Assembly (NCBI GenBank): GCA_004764695.1
Contig: SMSO01000036.1
Coordinates: 578,001-642,000 of the forward strand
Source of the DNA: Schizochytrium sp. TIO01
Taxonomy: Eukaryota; Sar; Bigyra; Thraustochytrida; Thraustochytriidae
Reading direction: 5' to 3'
DNA: 64,000 nucleotides
This document shows positions 40,078 through 50,066 of the stretch, piece by piece. Each line of letters starts with the position of its first letter. The first letter of the stretch is position 1. A program made the position numbers and the translations under genes. The notes beneath the pieces are model-generated. The model was not told the DNA's origin and made no database searches. It saw only the letters and a list, made by a program, of their open reading frames with translations.

Positions 40078-42663
40078 ATGGCGGGAACGCTTAGTCCAGA
40101 CGAGTTTGAGGATTCAGTCTCGATGCTTGACGTAATCGACAGGGACGAAGGAAACATCGACAGCAAGGTCGCCGCTAGCAAACATAAAAAAAGGCATAAG
40201 CAAGGAGGACAAGCGTCTCGAAAAGGTCGTGTTGACAAATCAGAAAAGGATGGGAAACCCTCGACATCGAGAAAAACAAATACTCGCGTGAGATCTGCGA
40301 CTCGCTCTGCATCGGCAAAATCAAGAAGAACATCGAGATCCAGATCTTCGTCAAAATCGCCGTCAAGATCACCATCTCCTAAAGCCCATGGTCGATCAAA
40401 ATCAGCAGGAGTTGTACTTGCTCCCCTTGGTTCTCCTCAGGAACGAGCAGAGTTGACCAGAGCAGTATATATGTCAGCCTCCCCACAACCAGGGCAGCTA
40501 TCGCCTCTGAATGGGCGCGCTCGAGTTCTCGCATCACTTGAGCCGTCAAGACCAACACGACGTCGTAACGAAACGCTTGCTCTAGATCTTGAGCGTCGTA
40601 TCAATCAGCTTATTCGCCAGGCCAAGCGCTGGACAATGGAAAGCTATCATGAATTCGAAATGCAAGAAATGCAAAGTGGAAAACGGCGCCCTCGACCTCC
40701 ATTTGACTATGCGGGAGCAGTGCTTAAACTCTCGCACGACTTTGAAAGTCGTGTGCAAGAACCAACTGTACATCGTTTCCTCTCTTCGCTGCTTGCAATT
40801 ATTCGGGGCGGACCGCTCAACAAACCAGAGAAAACTCAGCTTAGAGCAGACCTCGCAATTCTAGGTATGCAAGCACCCCGTACTGAGTTATTTGCTGGGC
40901 TGCAGCAGCTGCATAAAGATGCCATGGCAGACCGAGCCTCTGAAGCTGCTCGCGCATTGCGGATGCTCGCCAGGATGGTTTTGCAGAGCACAGAGATTGC
41001 AGCAGCAACTCGTGTGCAGGCTCTTACACGTGGACATTTGGATCGTAAACTTCTCGCAAAGCAGGCACAGGAACGTCGAGAAAACAATGCAGCAAGTAAA
41101 ATGCAGGCTCTTGCCAGAGGTCATCTCGGACGTGAGCACTACAAGGCTCAGCGAGAAGCCGCTGTTAAAATTCAAGCGATTTCCCGTGGAAGACATGCTC
41201 GGAATGTCAAGAAAAAACAAATTGCTGCTGCAACGAAAATTGAAGCGCTTGCTAGAGGTAAACACGTGCGCCGTGAAGTTCGGAAAAAACACCAAGCTGC
41301 CACAAAGCTACAATCCAACATGCGTGGCAAGTTGGTGCGTACTGGTTTGAAGAAAAAGAAAGTAGCTGCGACAAAGATTGAAGCTCTCGCACGAGGGCGC
41401 GGTGCTCGTGTCAAGCGTAAACGCCAGATTGAAGCAGCTACAAAAATCCAAGCCATTGCGCGTGGCCACCACGCTCGGCAGGAGCGAAAGTCACAAGAGA
41501 CAGCTGTTACTAAAATTCAAGCTGCAGCGCGCGGTCATAATATACGAAAGAAGGCTAGGCTACAACGAGAAGAAAGCGCTCGGAGGCAAAATACTGCCGC
41601 TGTAAAGGTTCAAGCCGCTGCCCGAGGCCGTAGCGCTCGACAGTCTTTTAAAGAGCAAAAGCAAGCTGCAACAAAAGTCCAAGCTCTTGCACGCGGTCAC
41701 CATGTTCGTGAAGAAGAGAAAAATAAGGTTTCAGCTGCAACCAAGGTACAGGCACTTTCTAGAGGACATCACACTCGACAGGACAACAAGCACAAAAAAC
41801 TGGCAGCGACCAAGATCGAGGCTATGGCTCGTGGCCATGCTGTTCGGGAGCATAACATAAAGCGTGCTCAGTCAGCTCAACGCATCCAAGCTGTTGCTCG
41901 TGGCCATTTTGTTAGGAGCGCAAAGTCCGTCAGGAAACTTGCAAGCTCACCTGACTTGGTGGAAGGTCTTGAGCAGCATGTAGAGGATATGCTTGACGAG
42001 CTTGCCTCTGAGGCCGAAGAAGCTGGGCCCAGCTCAATGAATGTTGCAGATCTTGTTGCTGACCTAGAGCAGGATACATTGCTGCAGTCCTCAGATGTAG
42101 CCAAACTCGAGTCCGATGACGACCTGGGTACTCCCAAAATGCAATCTGAGACTCCTGAAAAATCCGAGGACAATGGCTTGGTAGGCGAGTCATCAATATT
42201 AGATCCTGTTCTGCCTGAAGATCCAGGTCCCGTTCTCGTTCCTGACCGTGAGTATGTTCCAGCAGAAAAATCAAATGCTAGTTTGGTCTTCACAGAAGAC
42301 GACCAGCAATCTGATACGTTGAGATTAGCCCCAGCTTCATCATCGAGCAACGAAGAACCTCGTGAGAAGGAAGAAATAAAGAAAGAAAAAGAACTAGTAG
42401 TACAGGAAAAAGTTACGGAGAAGGTTTCTGGCGAAGAGGAAGCACTAGACATTGCTGAAGCATCTCCTGAGACGGAAAGAGAAATAGACTCTGCTTTAAT
42501 TCCAGCAGGAGACAACACGGATGGTGGCACTTTAAAACCAGCTCTGCCTTCATTATCAAGCAATGAAGAGCCTCGCGAAAAAGAAGAGGAAAAAGAAGAA
42601 GCTATAGAGAAAGCGTCTAGCAGAGACGAGGCACCAAGCAATATTGAAGCCTCCCCGCCATGA
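40078..42663 (+). CDS. Multi-IQ-motif protein (about 13 calmodulin-binding-type repeats)
   Basis: 861 residues from the ATG at 40078 (ACCATGG, strong context). Residues about 35-110 are basic and Arg/Ser-rich (SKSRRTSRSRSSSKSPSRSP), like SR-type or microtubule-binding sequences. Residues about 170-300 are a helical region. From about 309 to 615 there are about 13 IQ units at roughly 23-residue spacing, such as AATKIQAIARGHHARQE and AATKVQALARGHHVREE (consensus A-x-x-K-h-Q/E-A-h-x-R-G-x-x-x-R). Several have Glu in place of the IQ glutamine (TKIEALARG), which may change calmodulin affinity. The tail (about 640-861) is acidic and holds two related copies of a segment around SSNEEPREKEE. Such arrays bind calmodulin or light chains along one long helix, as in ASPM, IQGAP and myosin necks. 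No motor domain is present. Cell role unknown. Confidence 0.8.
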   Translation: MAGTLSPDEFEDSVSMLDVIDRDEGNIDSKVAASKHKKRHKQGGQASRKGRVDKSEKDGKPSTSRKTNTRVRSATRSASAKSRRTSRSRSSSKSPSRSPSPKAHGRSKSAGVVLAPLGSPQERAELTRAVYMSASPQPGQLSPLNGRARVLASLEPSRPTRRRNETLALDLERRINQLIRQAKRWTMESYHEFEMQEMQSGKRRPRPPFDYAGAVLKLSHDFESRVQEPTVHRFLSSLLAIIRGGPLNKPEKTQLRADLAILGMQAPRTELFAGLQQLHKDAMADRASEAARALRMLARMVLQSTEIAAATRVQALTRGHLDRKLLAKQAQERRENNAASKMQALARGHLGREHYKAQREAAVKIQAISRGRHARNVKKKQIAAATKIEALARGKHVRREVRKKHQAATKLQSNMRGKLVRTGLKKKKVAATKIEALARGRGARVKRKRQIEAATKIQAIARGHHARQERKSQETAVTKIQAAARGHNIRKKARLQREESARRQNTAAVKVQAAARGRSARQSFKEQKQAATKVQALARGHHVREEEKNKVSAATKVQALSRGHHTRQDNKHKKLAATKIEAMARGHAVREHNIKRAQSAQRIQAVARGHFVRSAKSVRKLASSPDLVEGLEQHVEDMLDELASEAEEAGPSSMNVADLVADLEQDTLLQSSDVAKLESDDDLGTPKMQSETPEKSEDNGLVGESSILDPVLPEDPGPVLVPDREYVPAEKSNASLVFTEDDQQSDTLRLAPASSSSNEEPREKEEIKKEKELVVQEKVTEKVSGEEEALDIAEASPETEREIDSALIPAGDNTDGGTLKPALPSLSSNEEPREKEEEKEEAIEKASSRDEAPSNIEASPP

Positions 42664-43267
42664 AAAGATGGGCAAAATCTGTTTAAACTAGGCAAGGGTT
42701 AATAAGGTTGGTTTGTTTCTTAGTCAGACTCAATTCTACCAAGAACGAAGGTAAACCTAATATAGAAATTAAAATCGGTGCAGAGGCTCTTTTTCTGGAA
42801 CTGCTGCTTCAATACTGGGTACTTCACAGGAACAGGAAGACCAGACACAAGATCGACAATACTGCAAAGGGTTGCCTTCTTCACCTTCAATTAATCAGAA
42901 AATAAGCTCAACGTGCTATGCGGAAAATCAGCACTTATGTACGATAATTTCGAAGGAAAAGATAAGGAGCTTGGACCATAGCAGAAAAGAAGATACATCT
43001 ATTTTTTTGCAATAAGGCAATAAGCAATGTAAAATTGTATGTAAGGCAAAAACTTTTGATCATAAACAAGGGTTGTAATATCTCTTATTTTTAACAGTCG
43101 GCAACCTCTAGTTAGTAAAGAAGTGAAATAGATTGCACAACCTTTCAAATCTAATTGAGAAGTTTGAGAAACATTGGTCTATCTGTCAAACGTAAGCTTG
43201 GAAACCTCAATAGATAAATCTGGATGAAACTAAGATTGCTTGCAGTATAAATTTAAAATTTGGGATA
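42664..43267. other. Convergent intergenic region
   Basis: 604 bp between the IQ and PhyH-family 3' ends. AT-rich, no coding signal or notable repeat. Confidence 0.6.
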
Positions 43268-44197
43268 TTACTGCTCAGATGCGGGCGGCCACATTTTAGG
43301 GAAGAAAATGTTGCGAGGTTTATTTTCTCCCGGCAAATAATACCGTCCGTAGATGTAGTCAGGTTTAGGATTTTCGCGCCATGAGACGTCTGCACGAACA
43401 ACATGGACGCCAAGAGCACGGCGATGACGAGTCGAAGACTTGCTAGCAGCGCTTCCGTGCCAAACATCTTGATGATGAATGATAGCTTCGCCAGCACGTA
43501 CTTTGAGCGACTTTATCTCCAGGCTTTTGGGATCACGGCCAGCGTTGATGGCCGCTTGAGCCAATGGACTTTGGTGTTCTGCTTCTCCGTGAAATGCCGA
43601 GTTCACTGCTCCGGTATTCTGGGCTTCAGTAGGCCATTTATGCGACCCAACACAGTACTCCACAACTCCGGTTTCTTCGTCCGCATCGTCAAGGGCAATC
43701 CAAATTGTCACACTGTTGTCTTCATACGGAGAAAATTGTGCCGAGATGTAAGCTGAGTCTTGGTGAAATCCGACTCCACCAGCAAGCGGCGGTTTCCAGA
43801 GAACGTCATCCTGAGCAAGCCGAGCTCCTGCCTCCCAGCCCATAAGCGAACTGGCAAGCTCACCAAGAGCCGGGGATGTGGAGATCTTTGCTACCTCTGT
43901 ATCTGATTTCCACCCGTTGACAATTTCACGAAAGGCATCAGGTTTGGAGATACCTTTGCGCCAGTGCCATTCGTCAGGATAGATACCTGTGTTAAACTTG
44001 CCCTCGAAGAGGCCTTCAAAGCGGCTCCGAACTTTGTGAACTTCATCGTCGCTCAAGACTTGTCCTACCGCGACGAAGCCATCGCGAGCTAGAGCTTCTT
44101 TCTGCGAAGGTGTACACGACCTCTGCCTGGCTAGCACGATCTGTTGAAGCAAGCTTCGTCGACCGATTGCAGTTCTTGCCTGTGCAAACATGATCAT
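43268..44197 (-). CDS. Phytanoyl-CoA dioxygenase (PhyH) family Fe(II)/2-oxoglutarate oxygenase
   Basis: 309 residues from the ATG at 44197 (a second ATG at 44191 is equally possible; TTG at 44221 rejected). Residues 1-35 are basic with Arg spaced through Leu/Ala/Ile, like a mitochondrial presequence. The oxygenase core shows the first iron ligands H-x-D in GFHQDSAYIS (nt about 43757-43776), the strand TIWIALDDADEETGVVEYCVGSHKW, and the third iron ligand His in HHQDVWHGSAA (nt about 43450-43475), with the 2-oxoglutarate-binding Arg in RHRRALGVHVV. All catalytic residues are present. The C-terminus (PPASEQ) is not a peroxisomal PTS1, and no PTS2 was found. Family members hydroxylate phytanoyl-CoA or various small molecules; the substrate here is not known. 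Confidence 0.85.
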   Translation of the reverse strand: MIMFAQARTAIGRRSLLQQIVLARQRSCTPSQKEALARDGFVAVGQVLSDDEVHKVRSRFEGLFEGKFNTGIYPDEWHWRKGISKPDAFREIVNGWKSDTEVAKISTSPALGELASSLMGWEAGARLAQDDVLWKPPLAGGVGFHQDSAYISAQFSPYEDNSVTIWIALDDADEETGVVEYCVGSHKWPTEAQNTGAVNSAFHGEAEHQSPLAQAAINAGRDPKSLEIKSLKVRAGEAIIHHQDVWHGSAASKSSTRHRRALGVHVVRADVSWRENPKPDYIYGRYYLPGENKPRNIFFPKMWPPASEQ

Positions 44198-46473
44198 CGG
44201 GACCTCGTTTACGTCGTTCAAGATCGAGTTTTGTCGAGGTGTGCATTCACTTCATGATACCTGGGTTGTACATACCAGGATTAGATATCTTTGAGCTGGC
44301 TCACTACTAGCACTACTGGTACCTAGCTACCTTTTTCTTGGCCTAAGAGATGGTCATTTCCATAGCAAGTGATGGATGGAGACAAAATTATCCTTAATAG
44401 TAGGTCACTTGGGATGGTGAGGTGAGATGCACACTCTGGAAATAGCCCACCAAATAGACCCATAAGCTAGCTACGTATGCACATGCACGAAGAGCTTTAC
44501 CTTAATCAAGCAGCAGAGATTGCCACGGGGTCATTTCGTATGTGCCTATTGGGCTTGCCATAGAACTCGCTAGTATGAATGATTTTACGATTGGAATAAT
44601 TATTCATCGGCCAAGACTACTAGGTACTACATTGGCGTTCTTTTATGAGGTGCAGAAATTGGTACTAAGGTACTCGATGAGAATGCCAAATTATTATTTA
44701 TTTTGTTTTGGGGGTGCTTCATTATTCTTTTATTTACCCTTAGTTTAATGTCTATTATTTAGAGCATTGAATTGTACACTTTGACACAGTAAGCTTCTTC
44801 GAGGAAAGCTTTGATTGAAATTTTGTCGATAGGAAAAGGTCCAAAAGCATCATATCGTGCACCTACCATGTCCTGTGCTTCGGCACTCTTGTTCGTTTCA
44901 TTCATTTTGGTGCCGCCCCCTATTCCACCCTTAATAACCTTCTTTTTCCAAGATTTACATGCAGTTCCCACGACTGCTCCAAAGTTTCACTACTCTGCGT
45001 TCACGTCGCACAACCTCAATAGGGTCACCGTCGTCATGTTTTCGTCAATTGCAAACAGTGAGCTTGTTGCCAACTTTTCGAGTGCCCATTTGCTTGCTTT
45101 CTTATTGCTGTTGTGCTTGCAAAGCTTTCTATTCATAGGGGTCCTCTTGGTATTGCAGCTGATGAGGGGAACCCGCATAGTGAAGCTCCCCGGCGTGGCA
45201 ATCTCGTTCCCTTGGGCACACTTCGTTTCTGCTTCTGCTCAGCAATGTCGTAGGAACAGCTTTGGTCAGCGCCTCTATGTTATTCTTTGTGGAAGAGCGC
45301 GCCTGCACGCTTGGGGAGCAGCCACAAAGGAGGTTGAAGCAGGTTGGAAGTGGGCAACGCTGTGTTTGTTTGTGATTTATCTCAAGCTAGTTGCCGAGCC
45401 TCGCTAGCTCGTTGGCTTGTTCTTGGGCATCGCAAGAGATGGAGACTCCTTTTGTAAGTGAAACAAGAAATAGTTTGTGGGTTTCTCTTTAAACCCTCGT
45501 GCAGCTCTGCCTCTTCGTGCAGCGAAGCTTTGCGGCCTATAATGATGTTGAGGTGCTACAAACCAACCTGAAGAGAGCAAGTTGCTGGGAATGAGGCTGC
45601 GGAAGCGAGGAAGATGTTCTGTTGTTCGGACTACTGCAGAGAAGAGCGATCTTAGTGAGTATGTAGAGATAAAAAGCCATCCTTTTAGACAAGATGATAT
45701 CTTCTTTCGTTAAGAATCCGAGCCGAGGTCAACTTTGGCTGCTCAACTAGTCAGCCTGAAGCACTTGAGGTTTTAGCCTAATACATTGAGGGTATATCAA
45801 TTTGTTTATTTTAGCGTGTCTACTGGTACGTGTTGGTACGTGTGCTTCAAAAAGATTGCCGAGCGGGGCCAGGCATCACCGCATGTTGCTTCACTTTTAG
45901 CAACAACTCCACACTTTTTCTTTTAAAAAAAATTAAGATGAAACGAAGTTGCCGAAAATTATTCAAGAAGACAATAAAAGGCATATATATCTATGGGTGG
46001 GGAAGGAATGGAATCGAAGCTACTACGAAAGAAAAATACATGTTAATTACAGAGTGAATAGCGTCTATAGTTTTTTATGTTCTCCAGGTGCGAAAAATGT
46101 TTGGAAAGCAGCAGCTACTCATGGTCTGCATCTCAGATGGGAAAAGCCAAGAAGGTGAAAACCTCATACTTGCGCTCGCCATCGTGATCATCATGATCAT
46201 CAAATATATATATATGTATGTATAGATCGAGTGTTGAAGGCAAGAGAGCAAACTCAACTGTATTGCAGTGCTCCCGTTAGACTGCAAAGATCTTGCCGTC
46301 AACAAATAAAATTTTGTTTGATATTGTCTTTGGTTTTGTTTTTACAACCCAGTTTAGCGTGCATGCCAAATTGTGGACTTGCGACTTCTTTCGAAGATCG
46401 AGCACCTGTGTTTACCTTACTCATCGTGCTTTTTATTGGTTTTAATACAACCAACAACTAACTATAAGTCAAT
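44198..46473. other. 2.3-kb intergenic region
   Basis: A frame on the + strand (ATG at 44868 to TAG at 45405-45407, 179 residues) has one hydrophobic segment but no recognisable family, no conserved composition and a mixture of low-complexity stretches; I do not call it a gene. A CTAG-rich patch with GGTACCTAGCTACC lies near 44318-44332. Confidence 0.5.
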
Positions 46474-48084
46474 CTAGTTAGACGAGCACGAAGGGCGACT
46501 GAAGAAAAAGGGTGAATTTGGCTGCAAAAGGCGCTGCATGAGCGGTGATTCCATGCTGATGCTGTTGAAGTTAAATCCGTTCTGGTTGTTGGCAGCTGTG
46601 GACGAAGCAAAAAGACCCTGAACCGAGCTCGAGGGGAAAACGAGTGGGGAGAAGGATCCAGACTCGTGTTCTGTAGGTGACGGAGAAAGCAAACTTGCCA
46701 AAGCGGATGCACTTTGGGGAGATTGTTTGGGGCTCATCTTGAGTTGTGTCATGAAATCCTCAAAAAACGATGGTGAGATTGGCGTAGGAGAAGCGCTAGG
46801 CAACGATGAAGCGGGCACGCGCGGCAAGGTTGAAGGGATGGAGATTTTGGGTTGTTGTTGTTGTTGAATGCCAAGAGGCATCTTCTTGGGGTATTGCTGG
46901 GCTTGCATCTGAGTACCCTCAAAACCCCGAGACGCGGCCAATTTGGAGTTGTTGTGATGAGCCGTAAGCTGGGCAAGGTCAGCCATCTTGTCAAGAGACG
47001 AGGGGGGCTTAACCTTGGCATGTGGTGCAGTGCTCTGTGCTAGTGCAAAGGGGGGCGCATTGCTCTCACTAAGACTGAGAAGTGAGCGAACAGTCTCGCT
47101 CTGGCAAAGACTTGCAGGCAGGCTTCCAGGTTGAAGAGGAGACATACGAGGAGCCATATTGTGAGAGCTGAAGAGTGGGGAGGAGGAGGAGCAGGAAGAC
47201 AGGGATTCGAGCATACCCGGGCGCTCGCTTTCGGGCGAAGATGGGGCCGAGTTCATGTCTGCCTGGGGGGAGCTCATTTCGTGGAGCTTGCGAGCCTTGC
47301 TTGGGGGTTGGAGGCGCGCCTGGGCGGTAGCGAGAACAGTGTTACCCTGAGGTGCTACGACAGGGGATGAGATCTCAGTCTTGCACTTTAAGTTGAACGA
47401 TTTCAGGTTTTCGGAGTTAGAAGAAAGCATGCTCAGAAGGTTGTTGCTAGTGCTGATTGGTGAGGACGCTTCGTTTGTTTCTGAGAGCTTGCGCTTGGTC
47501 TTTGCGTGTGAGTGTGTAAGCATGTGCGAGTTACGATTTGATGCTTGAGCAAAAGACTTATTGCAACCGGGAAAGGTGCAAGCGTACGGGCGGTGGCCAG
47601 TGTGTGTGCGGATGTGAGTCTTGAGGTTCGCCTTGTATGCAAACCTTTTGTCGCATCCAGGGAATGTGCATGCAAAGTCCTTCTCGCCAGTGTGAACAAG
47701 GTTATGGCGCTTAAGCTTTGCTCTTTCGTAGAAACGCTTGCCACACCCAGGCACAGAGCAAATAAATTCGCGAGGTTTGTGCGTGAGGAGATGTTTGCGG
47801 AGTACCTTGCGGTCCTTGACAAGTTTGCCACAACCTTCAAAGAGGCAGCGGAACACCGTGCGCCCGTCGGTGCGATGAATGACTTCGTGTGGGCCCCACT
47901 TGTGTTGGGCCACGTGTTCTCGCAGGAGTCTAGAGGTTGAGAGTACTTTGCCGCAGTGTTCACAGGAGAGCTGTCCACCGCACACTGAGGAGGCGGCAGG
48001 TGAGCTCATTGCGCTGCCGTAGTCTGCTACAGATGTTGCTGCGGGAGAAGGCATGGTCGCCGCTGATTCGGGCGACATCTTCAT
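46474..48084 (-). CDS. YY1-like C2H2 zinc-finger transcription factor
   Basis: 536 residues from the ATG at 48084. The frame is open further upstream but without an ATG, only a GTG at 48126. Five C2H2 fingers lie at residues 41-61, 80-102, 109-131, 139-161 and 169-191. Fingers 2-5 follow the YY1/ZFP42 layout closely: VLRKHLLTH, then RFYERAKLKRHNLVHTGEKD, then CTFPGCDKRFAYKANLKTHI, then HTGHRPYACTFPGCNKSFAQ, with conserved TGEK-type linkers. Human YY1 has four such fingers; the N-terminal finger here (CEHCGKVLSTSRLLREHVAQH) is extra. A basic tail AKTKRK follows. The C-terminal 340 residues are Ser/Pro/Gln-rich and probably a transactivation region. It is expected to be nuclear and DNA-binding. 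Whether it recognises the YY1 core site is inference. Confidence 0.85.
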   Translation of the reverse strand: MKMSPESAATMPSPAATSVADYGSAMSSPAASSVCGGQLSCEHCGKVLSTSRLLREHVAQHKWGPHEVIHRTDGRTVFRCLFEGCGKLVKDRKVLRKHLLTHKPREFICSVPGCGKRFYERAKLKRHNLVHTGEKDFACTFPGCDKRFAYKANLKTHIRTHTGHRPYACTFPGCNKSFAQASNRNSHMLTHSHAKTKRKLSETNEASSPISTSNNLLSMLSSNSENLKSFNLKCKTEISSPVVAPQGNTVLATAQARLQPPSKARKLHEMSSPQADMNSAPSSPESERPGMLESLSSCSSSSPLFSSHNMAPRMSPLQPGSLPASLCQSETVRSLLSLSESNAPPFALAQSTAPHAKVKPPSSLDKMADLAQLTAHHNNSKLAASRGFEGTQMQAQQYPKKMPLGIQQQQQPKISIPSTLPRVPASSLPSASPTPISPSFFEDFMTQLKMSPKQSPQSASALASLLSPSPTEHESGSFSPLVFPSSSVQGLFASSTAANNQNGFNFNSISMESPLMQRLLQPNSPFFFSRPSCSSN

Positions 48085-48869
48085 TTGGGATTTGCTTTTG
48101 CTGAGTGGTCTTCCCAACTTTGTCACTTCCGAGTCTGTCTTTGCAAGCTTAGTAAGTGAATGAATAAGTGAGTGAGTGAGTGAGGGAGTGTGAGTGATCT
48201 AAGAGTTGCTTATACAACAGTAAGATCAGCTACCCGAGTCTTTGTATAAAGACTTGTTAGGTACCCTTACTTGAGAAAAAGAACACCGGAGCCTCAGACG
48301 GGGCTTTAAGATGGAAAGGGGGCAGAGTGTGCGTTCTACCCTTCCTCTGTACGTGCTCCTCGTTTTCCCTTCCGACTGGGTTGGTTCTTCTTCCTACAAT
48401 GAAACTCTGTGCGGAAGAAGAGCGAAAGAAAATAAAGAAATCACTCCCTCAATGAATTGACCAACTATTCGAGAGGAAATGAGAAATGAAAAAAGCCGCA
48501 GAAGCCAAAGATCCCAAATTGGCAAGCTTGCTTACGCGTGGCTCGACTGCGTGCGATGCGGGCGGACCTTTGTTGTTGTCTATGAACCCAACAGAAGGAG
48601 GATGGTAGGCAGGCGCCAGCCAACCGATGTATCTTCTAACGATTCACAGGCAGCAGAGCAGGTTCGCAAGTCACGAGGGGCCCTGCGTCTGTCGTCGCCG
48701 TCCACTGGTTCTTCGCTCTCTGAGGCACCTCGCAATCGATAACAGCAGCTGATCGATGACCCAGGCAATCCCTCTCCCAGTTAGCGAGAATATCTGCTTC
48801 AGTTGCTTCGTTCTCCAGAGTCTTGATAATTGAAGTCGTTATCAACCCGCTCAAGGACGTGCGAGCGGT

Positions 48870-48896
48870 TTGATTGATTGATTGATTGATTGATTG
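48870..48896. repeat. (TGAT)n microsatellite
   Basis: About six to seven copies of TGAT, soon followed by (GTTT)-like sequence. Confidence 0.9.
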
Positions 48897-49773
48897 TCGT
48901 TTGTTCGTTTGTTTATTACCTTCACTTGCGAAGCTGATTCGCAGCCAAGCAATAACAGACGACAAACAAACAAACCAACAAACAACAAGAAAGTATATGA
49001 GGCAAGCAAAAGCCCCACGTGCGTGTGCCCGCTCTTCCTGAAGACCGATCACCGCGGCGGCTTCCGCCAAGTACACAAGCCTGCCTCCTTTGGCTGACTA
49101 GCTGGTCACGCGGTCTGATTGGCTGGATGCCTCGCTGGCTGAATCCCTGGGGAGTCTATCTGTCCCGCGTCACCAAGCGACCTCGCTCACGATCGCCACG
49201 CGTCAATTGCAGTCGCTTTCTCCCTCGCGCGACCAATGGAATCAGAATTGGCCTTTCTTCACCTCGCACCCGCGAGTTGCTTGCTTCAGTGCTATACGAG
49301 GCGAGCGTCTCCGATTTGAATTGCTCGTATTGTTTTCTTTTGTTTTTGGCGAATGGCTGCGATGCAGTCTGGGACGAGCGACCTTATTGCGCTCTTTGCC
49401 GCTCCTGCTGCTGCCGTGCTGTCTTTGGGGCCGCAACCAAGCGTCCTCCTCGCGTGTGGATGGGGAATGTGCAGTCTACTGGTTGGAGCGAGCCTTCGTT
49501 GTTTGTTTGGTGCAGCAGCTCGCGCTTCGAGAGATTTGAATTACGAATTCGGGTTTTGAAAAAAGAAAAAGGCAAAAAGGCTTTTGAAATAAAAAAGAAA
49601 AAAAAGAGAAGAAAAAGAAGAAGAACCTAAAAGAGAAAACTAACCTAGGCCGTAGAGAACTGCTACTGCCGCTGCTAGGAACCGAGGTTTTTTCTTTCTG
49701 CTTTCTTTCGCTCACTTCAGTTTTTCCCGTTGCTCCGCCACGAAGTTCGAGCCCTTTCTATTCCAGGTGCCGG

Positions 49774-49820
<47 letters not shown>
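49774..49820. repeat. (TGC)n trinucleotide run
   Basis: About 15 uninterrupted triplets. In one frame it reads as poly-Leu after an ATG at 49767, but no homologous protein surrounds it and the frame ends at about 50078. Confidence 0.95.
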
Positions 49821-49826
<6 letters not shown>

Positions 49827-50041
49827 GGCGGGCCGCTCTTTGGCTGTATTGTCGAGCTTGCTTCAGTCTCGTCTGAGTCTTCCCTTTTGTCGCAGAGCCT
49901 GCTTCTTTGTAAGCTCGGCTTTCTTTGGCTTTGCGCTTGGAGATGGAGCCGAGTTAAGTCTCGCTCTGTTTGGTGTTTGCTGATGCCAATTCCTGCGCGT
50001 CTCGTGTTTTATTTTTACTTTTATTTTATTTTTAGGACCCC

Positions 50042-50066
50042 TTCTTCTTCTTCTTCTTCTTCTTGC
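50042..50066. repeat. (TTC)n trinucleotide run
   Basis: About eight copies of TTC. Non-coding as far as can be seen. Confidence 0.85.

Noticed and set aside
44868-45407. 179-residue + strand frame with a hydrophobic segment
   Set aside because: No family pattern and irregular composition; a chance ORF is as likely. Stranded RNA-seq would decide.
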